The notes under the pieces are model-generated. The model had not been told where the DNA came from. It made no database searches and saw only the letters and a program-made list of their open reading frames with translations. A stretch of 22,939 nt of DNA. Source: Prevotella sp. UBA6994 (GTDB lineage Bacteria; Bacteroidota; Bacteroidia; Bacteroidales; Bacteroidaceae). Where the stretch lies: NCBI GenBank assembly GCA_002449845.1, contig DJXW01000025.1, positions 1 to 22,939 on the forward strand, in the 5' to 3' direction. Shown piece by piece: positions 15,803-22,939 of the stretch. Every line of letters begins with the position of its first letter. Positions within the stretch are counted from its first letter, which is position 1. A program made the position numbers and the translations under genes.

Positions 15803-16198
15803 ATGAAGAGATTATTGTTTCTATTAGTATTAGTCTTATCGTGGGGAAATACATTTGCTGAGGAGTATCCTTTCTTGAACATTGAACAAGCAAATGGAAC
15901 CATAACGACCATTGAATCAACGGGTGCATCTTTCACTTTTTCAGACGGTAAATTATTCGTGACACAGAATGGCACTTCTACCTCTTTCACATTGACAGAT
16001 TTAAGTAAGATGTACTTCTCTACTACATCTGGCATTAAGACTATTGATGAAGAAGAAGGCAATCAGTATGATGTAACGAGTGTTTCTGGTATGTCTATAG
16101 GCAAATTTGACAATCTATCAGATATTCAAAGTAAACTCAACAAGGGTGTTTATATCATAAAAAGTGGTCAGAAGAAATTTAAAATTACCGTAAAATGA
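15803..16198 (+). CDS. Small exported protein with C-terminal sorting-type tail
   Basis: 131 residues from ATG 15803. MKRLLFLLVLVLSWGNTFA is a signal peptide. Residues 44-72 (FTFSDGKLFVTQNG through LTDLSKMYF) form a short beta module often seen before sorting tails in Prevotella secreted proteins. An acidic linker (IDEEEG) leads into a C-terminal tail ending LNKGVYIIKSGQKKFKITVK, like the type IX secretion or surface-anchoring tail. So the protein is little more than a signal peptide, one module and a tail. Its stop overlaps the next gene's start in ATGA (16195-16198), meaning translational coupling to the Cthe_2159-like protein. No enzymatic motif; probably a surface or adaptor protein. Confidence 0.7.
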   Translation: MKRLLFLLVLVLSWGNTFAEEYPFLNIEQANGTITTIESTGASFTFSDGKLFVTQNGTSTSFTLTDLSKMYFSTTSGIKTIDEEEGNQYDVTSVSGMSIGKFDNLSDIQSKLNKGVYIIKSGQKKFKITVK

Positions 16199-17655
16199 AA
16201 AATTTAGCTATTACAATATGCTGTGTTTTGGGATTCACTTCTGCCCATGCACAATCATTAAATGTAAACATCGGTGAAATAAGTTATGTTCACGATGCAG
16301 CCAATACTGGAGACATGACCTTCTCTAATGGTACTACCCTTACAATAGAAGGAAAAACTTATTCCATTTCGGATATTGACGGAATGGAAATAAATAACAA
16401 CTCTATTGAAGACAATAACGTAAACATTACATACAATGGCAACGCTGCAAAGGTTATGGTTGCCGGAAATATAGCCAAATACTTAACCATAACGGCTAAC
16501 GGTGCAGATGTAACCATTCTGCAAGATGCCAACGTGTCAGATGAAATCACATACACCTTGACAGGTAATTCTTCTGATGGTTCGTTTGTTATGGACGGAG
16601 ATTATAAGGCAACTTTAGCATTAAACAACCTTACATTGACAAATGCCAACGGAGCAGCAATAGATATTGAAAACGGAAAACGCATCAATGTCATTCTCTC
16701 TGGCACCAACACATTAGCTGACTGCTCGAATGGCACACACAACGCTTGTTTTTATATCGACGGTCACCCCGAAATATCTGGATCTGGAACGCTTTCGGTT
16801 TCTGGTAACACCAAACATGCCATCACTTCAGGGGATTATATGTTGATAGAAAGCGGCACCATCAACGTGAACACTGCCATCAGCGACGGATTACATATCG
16901 ACCAGTATTTCAAGATGGACGGTGGTAACATTACAATCCGAGCAACAGGAGATGGCATTGACTGTGGATTTAAAGGTGTGAACAAGGGAACAAAGGACAC
17001 TTATGAAAACAATGGTTTTGTTTTCATTAATAATGGCACTTTAAACATCACTTCTACGGGTGATGCATCAAAAGGATTGAAATGCGACAGTTCTGTTGTG
17101 GTAACAGGTGGTAATGTCAATATTACCACAAGTGGAGCCTCGTATTTTGATACGACCGAAAACGACATTTCAAGTTCTTCTGCATTGAAATGCGGTGGAT
17201 CTTTCACGATGTCAGCAGGAACAGTCAGTCTTCTCTCAACAGGTTCTGGAGGTAAAGGATTGAATGCTACTGGTGAAATCAACATATCTGGTGGAACACT
17301 GAGTGCCGTAACGACAGGAAGCAGATACAAGTATGACAGTGAAACCGACTCAAAGCCTCAAGGAATCAAAAGTGACGGAAATATCATCTTGTCAGGTGGA
17401 AACATATATGCTGCCGTTGTAAACACCAAGGCTACCACATTCAAGACCGATTATATCTTTAAGGCAGACGGTGCCACCATCATGGGTATTGGAGGAAAAT
17501 CTGTTGTTCCTTCTGGTTCGCAAAGTTATAAAACCTATTCAAGCGTAGGCATAACTGGTGGACAAACAGTAAACTACAATGGTGTGTCATTTACTGTTCC
17601 TTCATCTTACACTGTTTCTGGTGCAACCGTCTTAGTTTCTTCTCCAAACATGTAA
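16195..17655 (+). CDS. Cthe_2159-like carbohydrate-binding beta-helix protein
   Basis: 486 residues. The signal peptide MKNLAITICCVLGFTSAHA precedes QS. Residues 41-66 (MTFSNGTTLTIEG through SDIDGMEI) repeat the small module of the preceding gene product. From about 115 to 430 the protein matches the Cthe_2159 family (DUF4353): YTLTGNSSDGSFVMDG, LALNNLTLTNANGAAIDIENGK, a central DGLHIDQYFKMDGGNITI, DGIDCG, GLKCDSSVVVTGGNVNI and a series of SGGT/SGGN turns, the pattern of a parallel beta-helix. The founding member binds cellulose and acidic polysaccharides with calcium. There is no clear sorting tail, in contrast to its partner. A terminator follows 21 bases after the stop. A role in polysaccharide binding at the cell surface is inferred from family. 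Confidence 0.8.
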   Translation: MKNLAITICCVLGFTSAHAQSLNVNIGEISYVHDAANTGDMTFSNGTTLTIEGKTYSISDIDGMEINNNSIEDNNVNITYNGNAAKVMVAGNIAKYLTITANGADVTILQDANVSDEITYTLTGNSSDGSFVMDGDYKATLALNNLTLTNANGAAIDIENGKRINVILSGTNTLADCSNGTHNACFYIDGHPEISGSGTLSVSGNTKHAITSGDYMLIESGTINVNTAISDGLHIDQYFKMDGGNITIRATGDGIDCGFKGVNKGTKDTYENNGFVFINNGTLNITSTGDASKGLKCDSSVVVTGGNVNITTSGASYFDTTENDISSSSALKCGGSFTMSAGTVSLLSTGSGGKGLNATGEINISGGTLSAVTTGSRYKYDSETDSKPQGIKSDGNIILSGGNIYAAVVNTKATTFKTDYIFKADGATIMGIGGKSVVPSGSQSYKTYSSVGITGGQTVNYNGVSFTVPSSYTVSGATVLVSSPNM

Positions 17656-17676
17656 GAAACAAAAACGTCTTATACG

Positions 17677-17719
17677 AAAAACTCCGTATATATCAATCAA
17701 TGATACATACGGAGTTTTT
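17677..17719. terminator. Bidirectional intrinsic terminator
   Basis: Arms 17677-17689 and 17707-17719 form a perfect 13-bp stem (core ACTCCGTAT with ATACGGAGT). After one mismatch a further 5 bp (tatca with tgata) close a 5-base loop. T-runs lie on the 3' side in both directions. It ends the plus-strand operon finishing at 17655 and also the minus-strand gene finishing at 17734. Confidence 0.9.
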
Positions 17720-17733
17720 ATTTGATTCTAAAA

Positions 17734-18393
17734 CTACAAATTCACAATAAAAGATATAGCTTCTACAGCTTGATCTATTGACAATTCAGTAACATCCAAT
17801 ACCAAGTCGTAATTTCTACAATCATAACGGCTTGAGCCAGAGAGTTTTTTTGTAAACGCATCACGACCCTTATCCACATCCTCAAGCAGTTTCTCAGCCT
17901 CATCAGCATCTACATTTCTGTCATTCATTATGTTTTGAATGCGTTTTTCTTTAGAGCACTTGATAAAAACATGCAGGGAATTGGGTTCATCACGGAAGAA
18001 ATGAAAACCCGATCGTCCAGCTATCACGCAAGAGCCTTCCTTGATCAATTCCTTTAAAATCTTTTCTTCCGCTGCGTGTAATTTTGCAGAGGTAAGCAAT
18101 TTACTCTGATTTTCCAAATGAGAAGATGCCGCATGAATATCCAATCTACTCTGAATCCTATCATGGATATAAGACCTATACAAATCTTCCCAGAAATTAT
18201 TCTTCTTTGCCTTTACCTTCTCCAATTCGTCCACAGAGACACCAAACTCTTTCGTAAGTCCTTCTACCACAGCCTTGTCATAGAAATTAACGCCGAGTTT
18301 TTCTGCTAATTTCTCAGCAATGGTTCTTCCCTTAGATCCCATCTCACGATTAACGGTGATTACAAATGTCTTAGATTTATCCATGGCTTTCAT
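17734..18393 (-). CDS. Cytidylate kinase-like family protein
   Basis: 219 residues; an alternative start at Met4 (18384) is equally possible. The N-terminus FVITVNREMGSKGRTIAEKL carries the modified phosphate loop of the cytidylate-kinase-like family (PF13189): the usual form is ITINREYGSGGR, here with Met and Lys. GVNFYDKAVVEGL follows as in the family, and SCVIAGRSGFHFFRDEPNSL corresponds to the second half of the nucleotide site. Family members are P-loop kinases of uncertain substrate, found beside but distinct from true Cmk. It is monocistronic, with its own promoter on one side and the shared terminator on the other. Kinase fold is secure; substrate is unknown. Confidence 0.8.
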   Translation of the reverse strand: MKAMDKSKTFVITVNREMGSKGRTIAEKLAEKLGVNFYDKAVVEGLTKEFGVSVDELEKVKAKKNNFWEDLYRSYIHDRIQSRLDIHAASSHLENQSKLLTSAKLHAAEEKILKELIKEGSCVIAGRSGFHFFRDEPNSLHVFIKCSKEKRIQNIMNDRNVDADEAEKLLEDVDKGRDAFTKKLSGSSRYDCRNYDLVLDVTELSIDQAVEAISFIVNL

Positions 18394-18414
18394 ATTTTAG
18401 ATCTACATTTTTTG

Positions 18415-18445
18415 CAAATATAAGAAATTTTTTCTACAATGCAAA
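18415..18445 (-). promoter_or_regulatory. Promoter of the cytidylate kinase-like gene
   Basis: On the minus strand TTTG (18445-18442), 19 bases, then TATATTTG (18422-18415), a perfect TAnnTTTG. The start at 18393 lies 21 bases downstream. Confidence 0.8.
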
Positions 18446-18467
18446 ATCTTTTGAGATAAGAGAACAA

Positions 18468-18497
18468 AAAAATGGGACATATTAACGTCCCATTTTT
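18468..18497 (-). terminator. Intrinsic terminator after asnS
   Basis: Arms aaaaatgggac (18468-18478) and gtcccattttt (18487-18497) pair perfectly over 11 bp around an 8-base loop. On the minus strand the stem is followed by a T-run. It lies 8 bases past the asnS stop and separates the purB-rluB-asnS operon from the kinase-like gene promoter. Confidence 0.9.
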
Positions 18498-18505
18498 ATT
18501 TAAGA

Positions 18506-19915
18506 TTAAAATTCAGCTGTTTTTGGAGTACGTGGGAATGGAATGACATCACGAATATTCTGCATTCCAGTGACAAAAAGAATCAGTCTCTCGAAGCCCA
18601 ATCCAAATCCACCATGTGGACAAGTACCAAACTTACGAGTATCGAGATACCACCACATATCTTTCATTGGAATGTCTCTTCGTTGAATCTCACTCATCAA
18701 CTTATCATAATTCTCTTCACGAACTGATCCTCCGATAATTTCACCAATTTGCGGGAAGAGTACGTCTGTGCCTTGAACAGTATTACCATCCTCGTTGGCT
18801 TTCATATAGAATGCCTTGATATCTTTAGGATAATTGATCATGATGACAGGTTTCTTGAAATGTGTCTCCACCAAATAGCGCTCGTGCTCACTGGCAAGGT
18901 CAGTACCCCAAGATACCGGGAACTCAAAATGATGACCATTAGCCACAGCCTCTTCAAGAATCTTGATACCTTCCGTATAAGGCAGACGCACGAATGAATC
19001 TTTCAACACACCATTCAAACGCTCCAACAAGTTCTTATCTATCATCTTGTTCAAGAACTCCAAGTCATCCTTACAATGCTCAAGTGCCCATTTCACGCAG
19101 TATTTGATGAAATCTTCCTCCAAGTCCATCAAATCCTCCAAGTCAATAAAGGCTACCTCTGGCTCAATCATCCAAAACTCTGCCAAATGTCGAGGCGTGT
19201 TTGAGTTCTCAGCGCGGAAAGTAGGACCAAAAGTATAAATTTGTCCCAATGCCGTAGCACCAAGTTCACCTTCCAATTGACCAGATACTGTAAGTGAGGT
19301 CATCTTGCCAAAGAAGTCATCATCATAGATGATTTTTCCATCCTCATCCTTTTGCAAGTCATAGAGATTTTTTGTCGTTACCTGGAACATCTCACCAGCT
19401 CCCTCGCAATCGCTTGCGGTGATGATTGGAGTATGGAAATAGAAGAATCCGTGCTCATGAAAATATTGATGAATGGCAATAGCCATATTATGACGAATAC
19501 GCATCACAGCCCCAAACGTATTGGTACGCAGACGCATGTGAGCATGTTGCCTCATGTACTCAAAGCTTTGTCCCTTCTTTTGCATGGGGTAATCACTTCC
19601 ACACAAGCCATAAATCTCAAGGCTTTCACATTGTATTTCAGACGACTGGCCTGCTCCTTGGCTCTCTACCAATGTACCAATTACAGAGATACAAGCACCC
19701 GTCGTTACTTGCTTTAACAATTCTGCATCGAATTTTGCAGGATCCACCACAACTTGGATATTCTTGATAGTAGAACCATCATTCAATGCAATAAAATCAA
19801 CAGCCTTACTACTGCGATGGGTTCTCACCCACCCTTTCACATTTATTTTTGCTCCAAAGTCATTGCGCTGTAACGCATCTACGACCTTGGTTCTACGAAC
19901 AGTATCTTTCATCAT
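18506..19915 (-). CDS. asnS: Asparaginyl-tRNA synthetase
   Basis: 469 residues, normal length. It charges tRNA-Asn with asparagine in the cytoplasm using ATP. The N-terminal OB-fold anticodon-binding domain spans about 20-105 (INVKGWVRTHRSSK, FIALNDGS). The class II catalytic domain carries motif 2 FRAENSNTPRHLAEFWMIEP at 233-252 and motif 3 GFGLGFERLI at 436-445. The HxxEF arrangement and CPHGGFGLG end are those of AsnRS rather than AspRS. Two Met codons start the frame; either could be used. It begins 21 bases after the rluB stop and is the last gene of the purB-rluB-asnS operon, ended by the hairpin at 18468-18497. Confidence 0.95.
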   Translation of the reverse strand: MMKDTVRRTKVVDALQRNDFGAKINVKGWVRTHRSSKAVDFIALNDGSTIKNIQVVVDPAKFDAELLKQVTTGACISVIGTLVESQGAGQSSEIQCESLEIYGLCGSDYPMQKKGQSFEYMRQHAHMRLRTNTFGAVMRIRHNMAIAIHQYFHEHGFFYFHTPIITASDCEGAGEMFQVTTKNLYDLQKDEDGKIIYDDDFFGKMTSLTVSGQLEGELGATALGQIYTFGPTFRAENSNTPRHLAEFWMIEPEVAFIDLEDLMDLEEDFIKYCVKWALEHCKDDLEFLNKMIDKNLLERLNGVLKDSFVRLPYTEGIKILEEAVANGHHFEFPVSWGTDLASEHERYLVETHFKKPVIMINYPKDIKAFYMKANEDGNTVQGTDVLFPQIGEIIGGSVREENYDKLMSEIQRRDIPMKDMWWYLDTRKFGTCPHGGFGLGFERLILFVTGMQNIRDVIPFPRTPKTAEF

Positions 19916-19936
19916 TTAGTTTTTTCTAATTATCTA

Positions 19937-21379
19937 TTATTCAAAAGCACCCATGCGCAACATGTCAACTTCCTTCTCGGTCAGATAGCGCCAGTCACCA
20001 CGACGAACATTCTTCTTGGTAAGTCCAGCAAATTGAACACGGTCAAGTTTTACTACACGATAGCCAAGACTTTCGAAAATACGGCGTACGATGCGGTTCT
20101 TGCCACTATGGATTTCTATTCCAACCTGACTCTTATCACGCTCATCCGCATATTCGATAGCATCAGCCTTTACCTCACCATCTTCAAGTTGTACTCCTTC
20201 GAGAATCTGCTGCATGTCATGCGCCGTCACTTTCTTGTCAAGGAACACATGATAAATCTTCTTTTTAAGGAATTTAGGATGTGTAAGTTTGCTGGCAAGG
20301 TCACCATCATTGGTCAAAAGCAACACACCAGTAGTGTTTCTGTCTAACCTACCTACGGGATAGATACGTTCAGGGCAAGCACCCTTTACCAAATCCATCA
20401 CGGTCATACGTTGTTGAGGATCATCGCTTGTTGTCACACAATCCTTTGGCTTATTGAGAAGTACATATACTTTCTTCTCAAGTTTAACCAACTGGTCGTG
20501 GAATTTCACCTCATCGGTACGCTTCACCTTTGTTCCGAGCTCTGTTACAACCTCGCCATTAACGGTAACGACACCTGCCAAGATGAAATCATCTGCCTCT
20601 CTACGAGAGCAAACTCCTGCATTTGCCAAGAACTTATTTAAACGAAGTGTTTCATTGGGATCAACGTAACCTTCTCCATAGTCAACGCGTCTTTTCAAGT
20701 TAAATTTAGGGTTAGAAGCAAAAGAGGAACGTTGCTGACGATTTCCACCTTGCTTATATCCGCCCTGCTGACGAGACTGATAACCACCCCCTTGTTGACG
20801 TGGTTGGTAACCACCCTGCTGACGAGATTGGTAGCCTCCTTGTTGACGTGGTTGGTAACCACCCTGCTGACGAGACTGGTAGCCTCCTTGTTGGCGTGGT
20901 TGGTAACCACCCTGCTGACGAGGTTGGTAGCCTCCCTGTTCTCCCTCACCATAGCGTGGACGATAGCCACCCTGCTGGCGAGATTGGTAACCACCTTGTT
21001 GGCGAGATTGGTAACCACCCTGCTGACGAGGCTGATAACCACCCTGATTACCGTCTGTATAACGAGAACGATAACCACCACCCTGCTGACGAGACTGGTA
21101 ACCACTTTGTTGTTGGTTAGCATTAAATCTTGGACGGTAAGAACCTCTCTGCTGAGAATCGCTACTTTGATGCAGTTTCTCACCAAAACCTTCTGGTCTG
21201 AAACCACCTTCATCGTCTGATGGATTTGAATAAGCACGCTGTGAGTGGATACGTGGTCTTTGCGACCTTCCTACCTGACGATACTCTTTCTGGTAGCTTG
21301 ACGACTTATAGCCATCACGACTAACATCATTCTTCTCTTCAGATTGTTCTTGATTTCTTTTTTCTAATTCTGGATCCAT
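19937..21379 (-). CDS. rluB: RluB/RsuA-type 23S or 16S rRNA pseudouridine synthase with long repeat-rich N-terminal extension
   Basis: 480 residues, about twice the usual 240-300. Residues 245-293 are an S4 RNA-binding domain (LRLNKFLANAGVCSRREADD). The synthase domain follows with motif YPVGRLDRNTTGVLLLTNDG and catalytic Asp346, then KKKIYHVFL and GKNRIVRRIFESLGY, the RluB/RsuA/RluE/RluF pattern. These enzymes make pseudouridine in rRNA; RluB-type (23S) is more likely than RsuA, by general similarity only. Residues 1-240 are an unstructured, charged, then Gly/Gln/Tyr/Arg-rich extension with 11 copies of YQ(S/P)RQQ between about 91 and 216. Such extensions are known in Bacteroidetes RluB proteins, here unusually regular. 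It is the middle gene of purB-rluB-asnS. Confidence 0.9.
   Translation of the reverse strand: MDPELEKRNQEQSEEKNDVSRDGYKSSSYQKEYRQVGRSQRPRIHSQRAYSNPSDDEGGFRPEGFGEKLHQSSDSQQRGSYRPRFNANQQQSGYQSRQQGGGYRSRYTDGNQGGYQPRQQGGYQSRQQGGYQSRQQGGYRPRYGEGEQGGYQPRQQGGYQPRQQGGYQSRQQGGYQPRQQGGYQSRQQGGYQPRQQGGGYQSRQQGGYKQGGNRQQRSSFASNPKFNLKRRVDYGEGYVDPNETLRLNKFLANAGVCSRREADDFILAGVVTVNGEVVTELGTKVKRTDEVKFHDQLVKLEKKVYVLLNKPKDCVTTSDDPQQRMTVMDLVKGACPERIYPVGRLDRNTTGVLLLTNDGDLASKLTHPKFLKKKIYHVFLDKKVTAHDMQQILEGVQLEDGEVKADAIEYADERDKSQVGIEIHSGKNRIVRRIFESLGYRVVKLDRVQFAGLTKKNVRRGDWRYLTEKEVDMLRMGAFE
20732..21109 (-). repeat. 24-base coding tandem repeats inside rluB
   Basis: The region encodes residues about 91-216 of the synthase. 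The basic unit is 24 bases (octapeptide GGYQPRQQ or GGYQSRQQ), with 11 copies of the YQ(S/P)RQQ core interrupted by two variants (GGYRSRYTDGNQ and GGYRPRYGEGEQ). The DNA copies are nearly identical, so slippage or recombination could change copy number. The repetition also produces long open frames on both strands that are not genes. Confidence 0.9.
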
Positions 21380-21395
21380 AGTAATTTTTTCCTTT

Positions 21396-21409
21396 TGGCC
21401 TCACGGCCA
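21396..21409 (-). promoter_or_regulatory. Small hairpin and ribosome binding site before rluB
   Basis: In the 49-base purB-rluB gap the minus strand reads TGGCC GTGA GGCCA, a 5-bp GC-rich stem with a 4-base loop, followed by AAAAGGAAAAAA about 10 bases before the ATG at 21379. The purine run could serve as a ribosome binding site. The hairpin may influence rluB translation; it has no T-run, so termination is unlikely. Confidence 0.4.
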
Positions 21410-21428
21410 GATTAATAATAAAATAATA

Positions 21429-22775
21429 TTAAATTCCTGTATAATTTGATGGTGTAATATTCATTAATTCTTTCTTGATGTCATCATTCACATTCAATGT
21501 ATTTATAAACTCATGAATAGTTTCCTTTGTCATCTTCTTATTTGTTCTTGTCAAAGCTTTCAACGCCTCGTAAGGATGCGGATAAGCCTCTCTACGCAAT
21601 ATGGTCTGAATGGCTTCTGCCACTACTGCCCAAGTATTGTCAAGGTCTTCAGCCAACTTATCTTCATTGAGAATCAGTTTACGCAATCCCTTCAACGTAC
21701 TTTGCATGGCTATCATACCATGTCCGAGTGGTACTCCCACATTACGCAATACGGTAGAATCGGTAAGGTCTCTCTGCAATCTGCTAAGTGGCAACTTTTG
21801 TGCCAAAAACTCCAGAATGGAATTGGCTATACCTAAGTTTCCTTCGCTGTTCTCAAAATCTATAGGGTTCACCTTATGAGGCATTGCACTTGAGCCCACC
21901 TCTCCAGCCTTGATTTTTTGCTTGAAATACTCCATGGAGATATACATCCAGAAATCACGGTCAAGGTCTATCACAATCGTGTTGATTCTACGAATAGCAT
22001 CAAACACTGCCCCTAAGCAATCGTAATTGCTGATCTGCGTAGTATATTGCTCACGATGCAATCCAAGTTTCTCGCTGACAAACTGATTTCCAAATGCTTT
22101 CCAGTCGTAGCTGGGATAAGCCACATGGTGAGCGTTGAAATTACCAGTTGCGCCTCCAAACTTTGCCGTTATCTTGCACGACTTCAGTGTATTCAATTGT
22201 TCGGTCAATCTGTAAACAAATACCATGACTTCCTTGCCCAAGCGAGTAGGAGAAGCGGGTTGCCCATGCGTCTTGGCAAGCATTGGAACATTGCTCCAAT
22301 CATCTGCATACTGCTTTAACTGGGCAATCAATTCTTCTATTAAGGGAATATATGCCTCATTTAGTGCTTCCTTGATAGACAAGGGAACACTTGTATTGTT
22401 GATATCCTGAGAAGTAAGACCAAAATGGATAAACTCTTTAAAAGCCTCCAAATCACCTATCTTGTCAAATTCCTCCTTAATAAAATATTCCACAGCCTTG
22501 ACATCATGATTGGTCACCTTTTCGATGTCTTTTACCCGCTGTGCATCTTCTACGTCAAATTGACGATAAATGTCTCTTATCCTATCAAACAACGCATGAT
22601 CAAAAGATGCCAATTGAGGTAATGGCAGTTCACATAAAGTGATGAAATATTCGATTTCCACACGTACCCGATAGCGGATAAGTGCATATTCAGAGAAATA
22701 ATCGGCGAGAATGCCCGTCTTATTCCTATATCGCCCGTCAATAGGCGAAATTGCCGTTAACAAATCAAGACACAT
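21429..22775 (-). CDS. purB: Adenylosuccinate lyase
   Basis: 448 residues from ATG 22775. It cleaves SAICAR to AICAR and adenylosuccinate to AMP, releasing fumarate, in purine synthesis. The frame is open to ATG 22799, but that codon overlaps the -7 element, while MCLDLLTAISPIDGRYR at 22775 matches the usual N-terminus. Motifs: TKTH-type segment AKTHGQPASPTRLGKE with His170, and the fumarase-superfamily signature GSSAMPHKVNPIDFEN with catalytic Ser295/Ser296. Length and sequence match the E. coli-type PurB of about 456 residues. It is the first gene of the purB-rluB-asnS operon. Confidence 0.95.
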   Translation of the reverse strand: MCLDLLTAISPIDGRYRNKTGILADYFSEYALIRYRVRVEIEYFITLCELPLPQLASFDHALFDRIRDIYRQFDVEDAQRVKDIEKVTNHDVKAVEYFIKEEFDKIGDLEAFKEFIHFGLTSQDINNTSVPLSIKEALNEAYIPLIEELIAQLKQYADDWSNVPMLAKTHGQPASPTRLGKEVMVFVYRLTEQLNTLKSCKITAKFGGATGNFNAHHVAYPSYDWKAFGNQFVSEKLGLHREQYTTQISNYDCLGAVFDAIRRINTIVIDLDRDFWMYISMEYFKQKIKAGEVGSSAMPHKVNPIDFENSEGNLGIANSILEFLAQKLPLSRLQRDLTDSTVLRNVGVPLGHGMIAMQSTLKGLRKLILNEDKLAEDLDNTWAVVAEAIQTILRREAYPHPYEALKALTRTNKKMTKETIHEFINTLNVNDDIKKELMNITPSNYTGI

Positions 22776-22796
22776 AGCTAATACGTATTTACGCTG

Positions 22797-22828
22797 CAAA
22801 GGTACTAATAAAAATCAATATCACGAAA
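22797..22828 (-). promoter_or_regulatory. Promoter of the purB-rluB-asnS operon
   Basis: On the minus strand TACCTTTG (22804-22797) is a perfect TAnnTTTG. TTTC, one mismatch from TTTG, lies 20 bases upstream (22828-22825). Transcription would start near 22790, downstream of the ATG at 22799, which excludes that codon and supports the start at 22775. Confidence 0.7.
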
Positions 22829-22882
22829 CAGAATTACATTATAAAAACTTAAAACAAAGAAAAATAGCGTAAAACAAAAAAA

Positions 22883-22920
22883 AAAAAATCCTGCAAGTCT
22901 CTCGATTTGCAGGATTTTTT
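22883..22920 (-). terminator. Intrinsic terminator of the edge tRNA
   Basis: Arms 22883-22896 and 22907-22920 (core TCCTGCAA with TTGCAGGA) form a perfect 14-bp stem around a 10-base loop. On the minus strand it is followed by a long T-run (the A-run at 22876-22888). It begins one base past the 3' end of the tRNA and would stop its transcript before the purB promoter. Confidence 0.9.
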
Positions 22921-22921
22921 G

Positions 22922-22939
22922 TGGGCGTTGACGGATTCG
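22922..22939 (-). tRNA. tRNA, 3' end only (isotype not readable)
   Basis: The minus strand ends CGAAT, CCGTC, AACGCCC, A: the T-loop end, the 3' half of the T-stem, the 3' half of the acceptor stem and the discriminator base. CCA is not encoded, since ACA follows. The 5' acceptor half should be GGGCGTT, beyond the window. The anticodon is outside, so the amino acid cannot be stated; a tRNA-Val (TAC) with this acceptor is my guess from memory of Bacteroidetes tRNAs. Confidence 0.7.

Noticed and set aside
20695..21237. 180-residue minus-strand frame and 162- and 106-residue plus-strand frames
   Set aside because: All follow from the 24-base repeats in rluB, which keep every stop-free frame open. 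The rluB frame continues into clear S4 and synthase domains; the others do not.

Overview
The window reads as chromosomal DNA of a Bacteroidales bacterium, most likely a Prevotella-type member of the Prevotellaceae (inference). Several intergenic gaps carry the Bacteroidetes promoter pattern TTTG, 19-20 bases, TAnnTTTG. Start codons mostly lack strong Shine-Dalgarno sites. The proteins include families typical of this order: DUF3256, DUF4923-like and DUF6057-like proteins, secreted proteins with type IX-like C-terminal tails, and a phenylacetate-CoA ligase of the anaerobe type.

Left edge (1-5316): the 3' part of a GC-rich gene for a secreted protein with a C-terminal tail ends at 966. A 595-base AT-rich stretch without an intact gene follows, holding what look like scraps of decayed coding sequence. 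Then comes a two-gene McrBC type IV restriction system: an McrB GTPase with an EVE/PUA-like recognition domain, and an McrC nuclease whose start codon overlaps the mcrB stop.

Middle (5317-15703): a paaK-DUF3256 pair with its own promoter; a 0.7-kb repeat-rich intergenic region (tandem heptamers, inverted repeats, a four-unit palindrome array, a strong hairpin); two small lipoprotein genes on the minus strand, each with its own promoter; then a plus-strand run of MORN-repeat protein, YhcH/NanQ-like protein, glycogen branching enzyme and a DUF6057-like membrane protein, closely spaced and probably one transcript, followed by a MATE transporter.

Right part (15704-22939): a translationally coupled pair encodes two exported proteins, a small one with a sorting-type tail and a Cthe_2159-like beta-helix carbohydrate-binding protein. 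The pair is closed by a strong bidirectional terminator. On the minus strand lie a cytidylate-kinase-like gene and the housekeeping operon purB-rluB-asnS, read from a promoter at about 22800 to a terminator at about 18480. The RluB-type pseudouridine synthase has a long GGYQ(S/P)RQQ-repeat N-terminal extension. At the extreme right edge is the 3' end of a minus-strand tRNA gene with its terminator.

I found no CRISPR array, prophage, complete insertion sequence or rRNA. The most unusual items are the RluB low-complexity extension, the composite repeat region at 7337-8023, the MORN/branching-enzyme gene cluster and the EVE-type McrBC system beside a sharp GC boundary.
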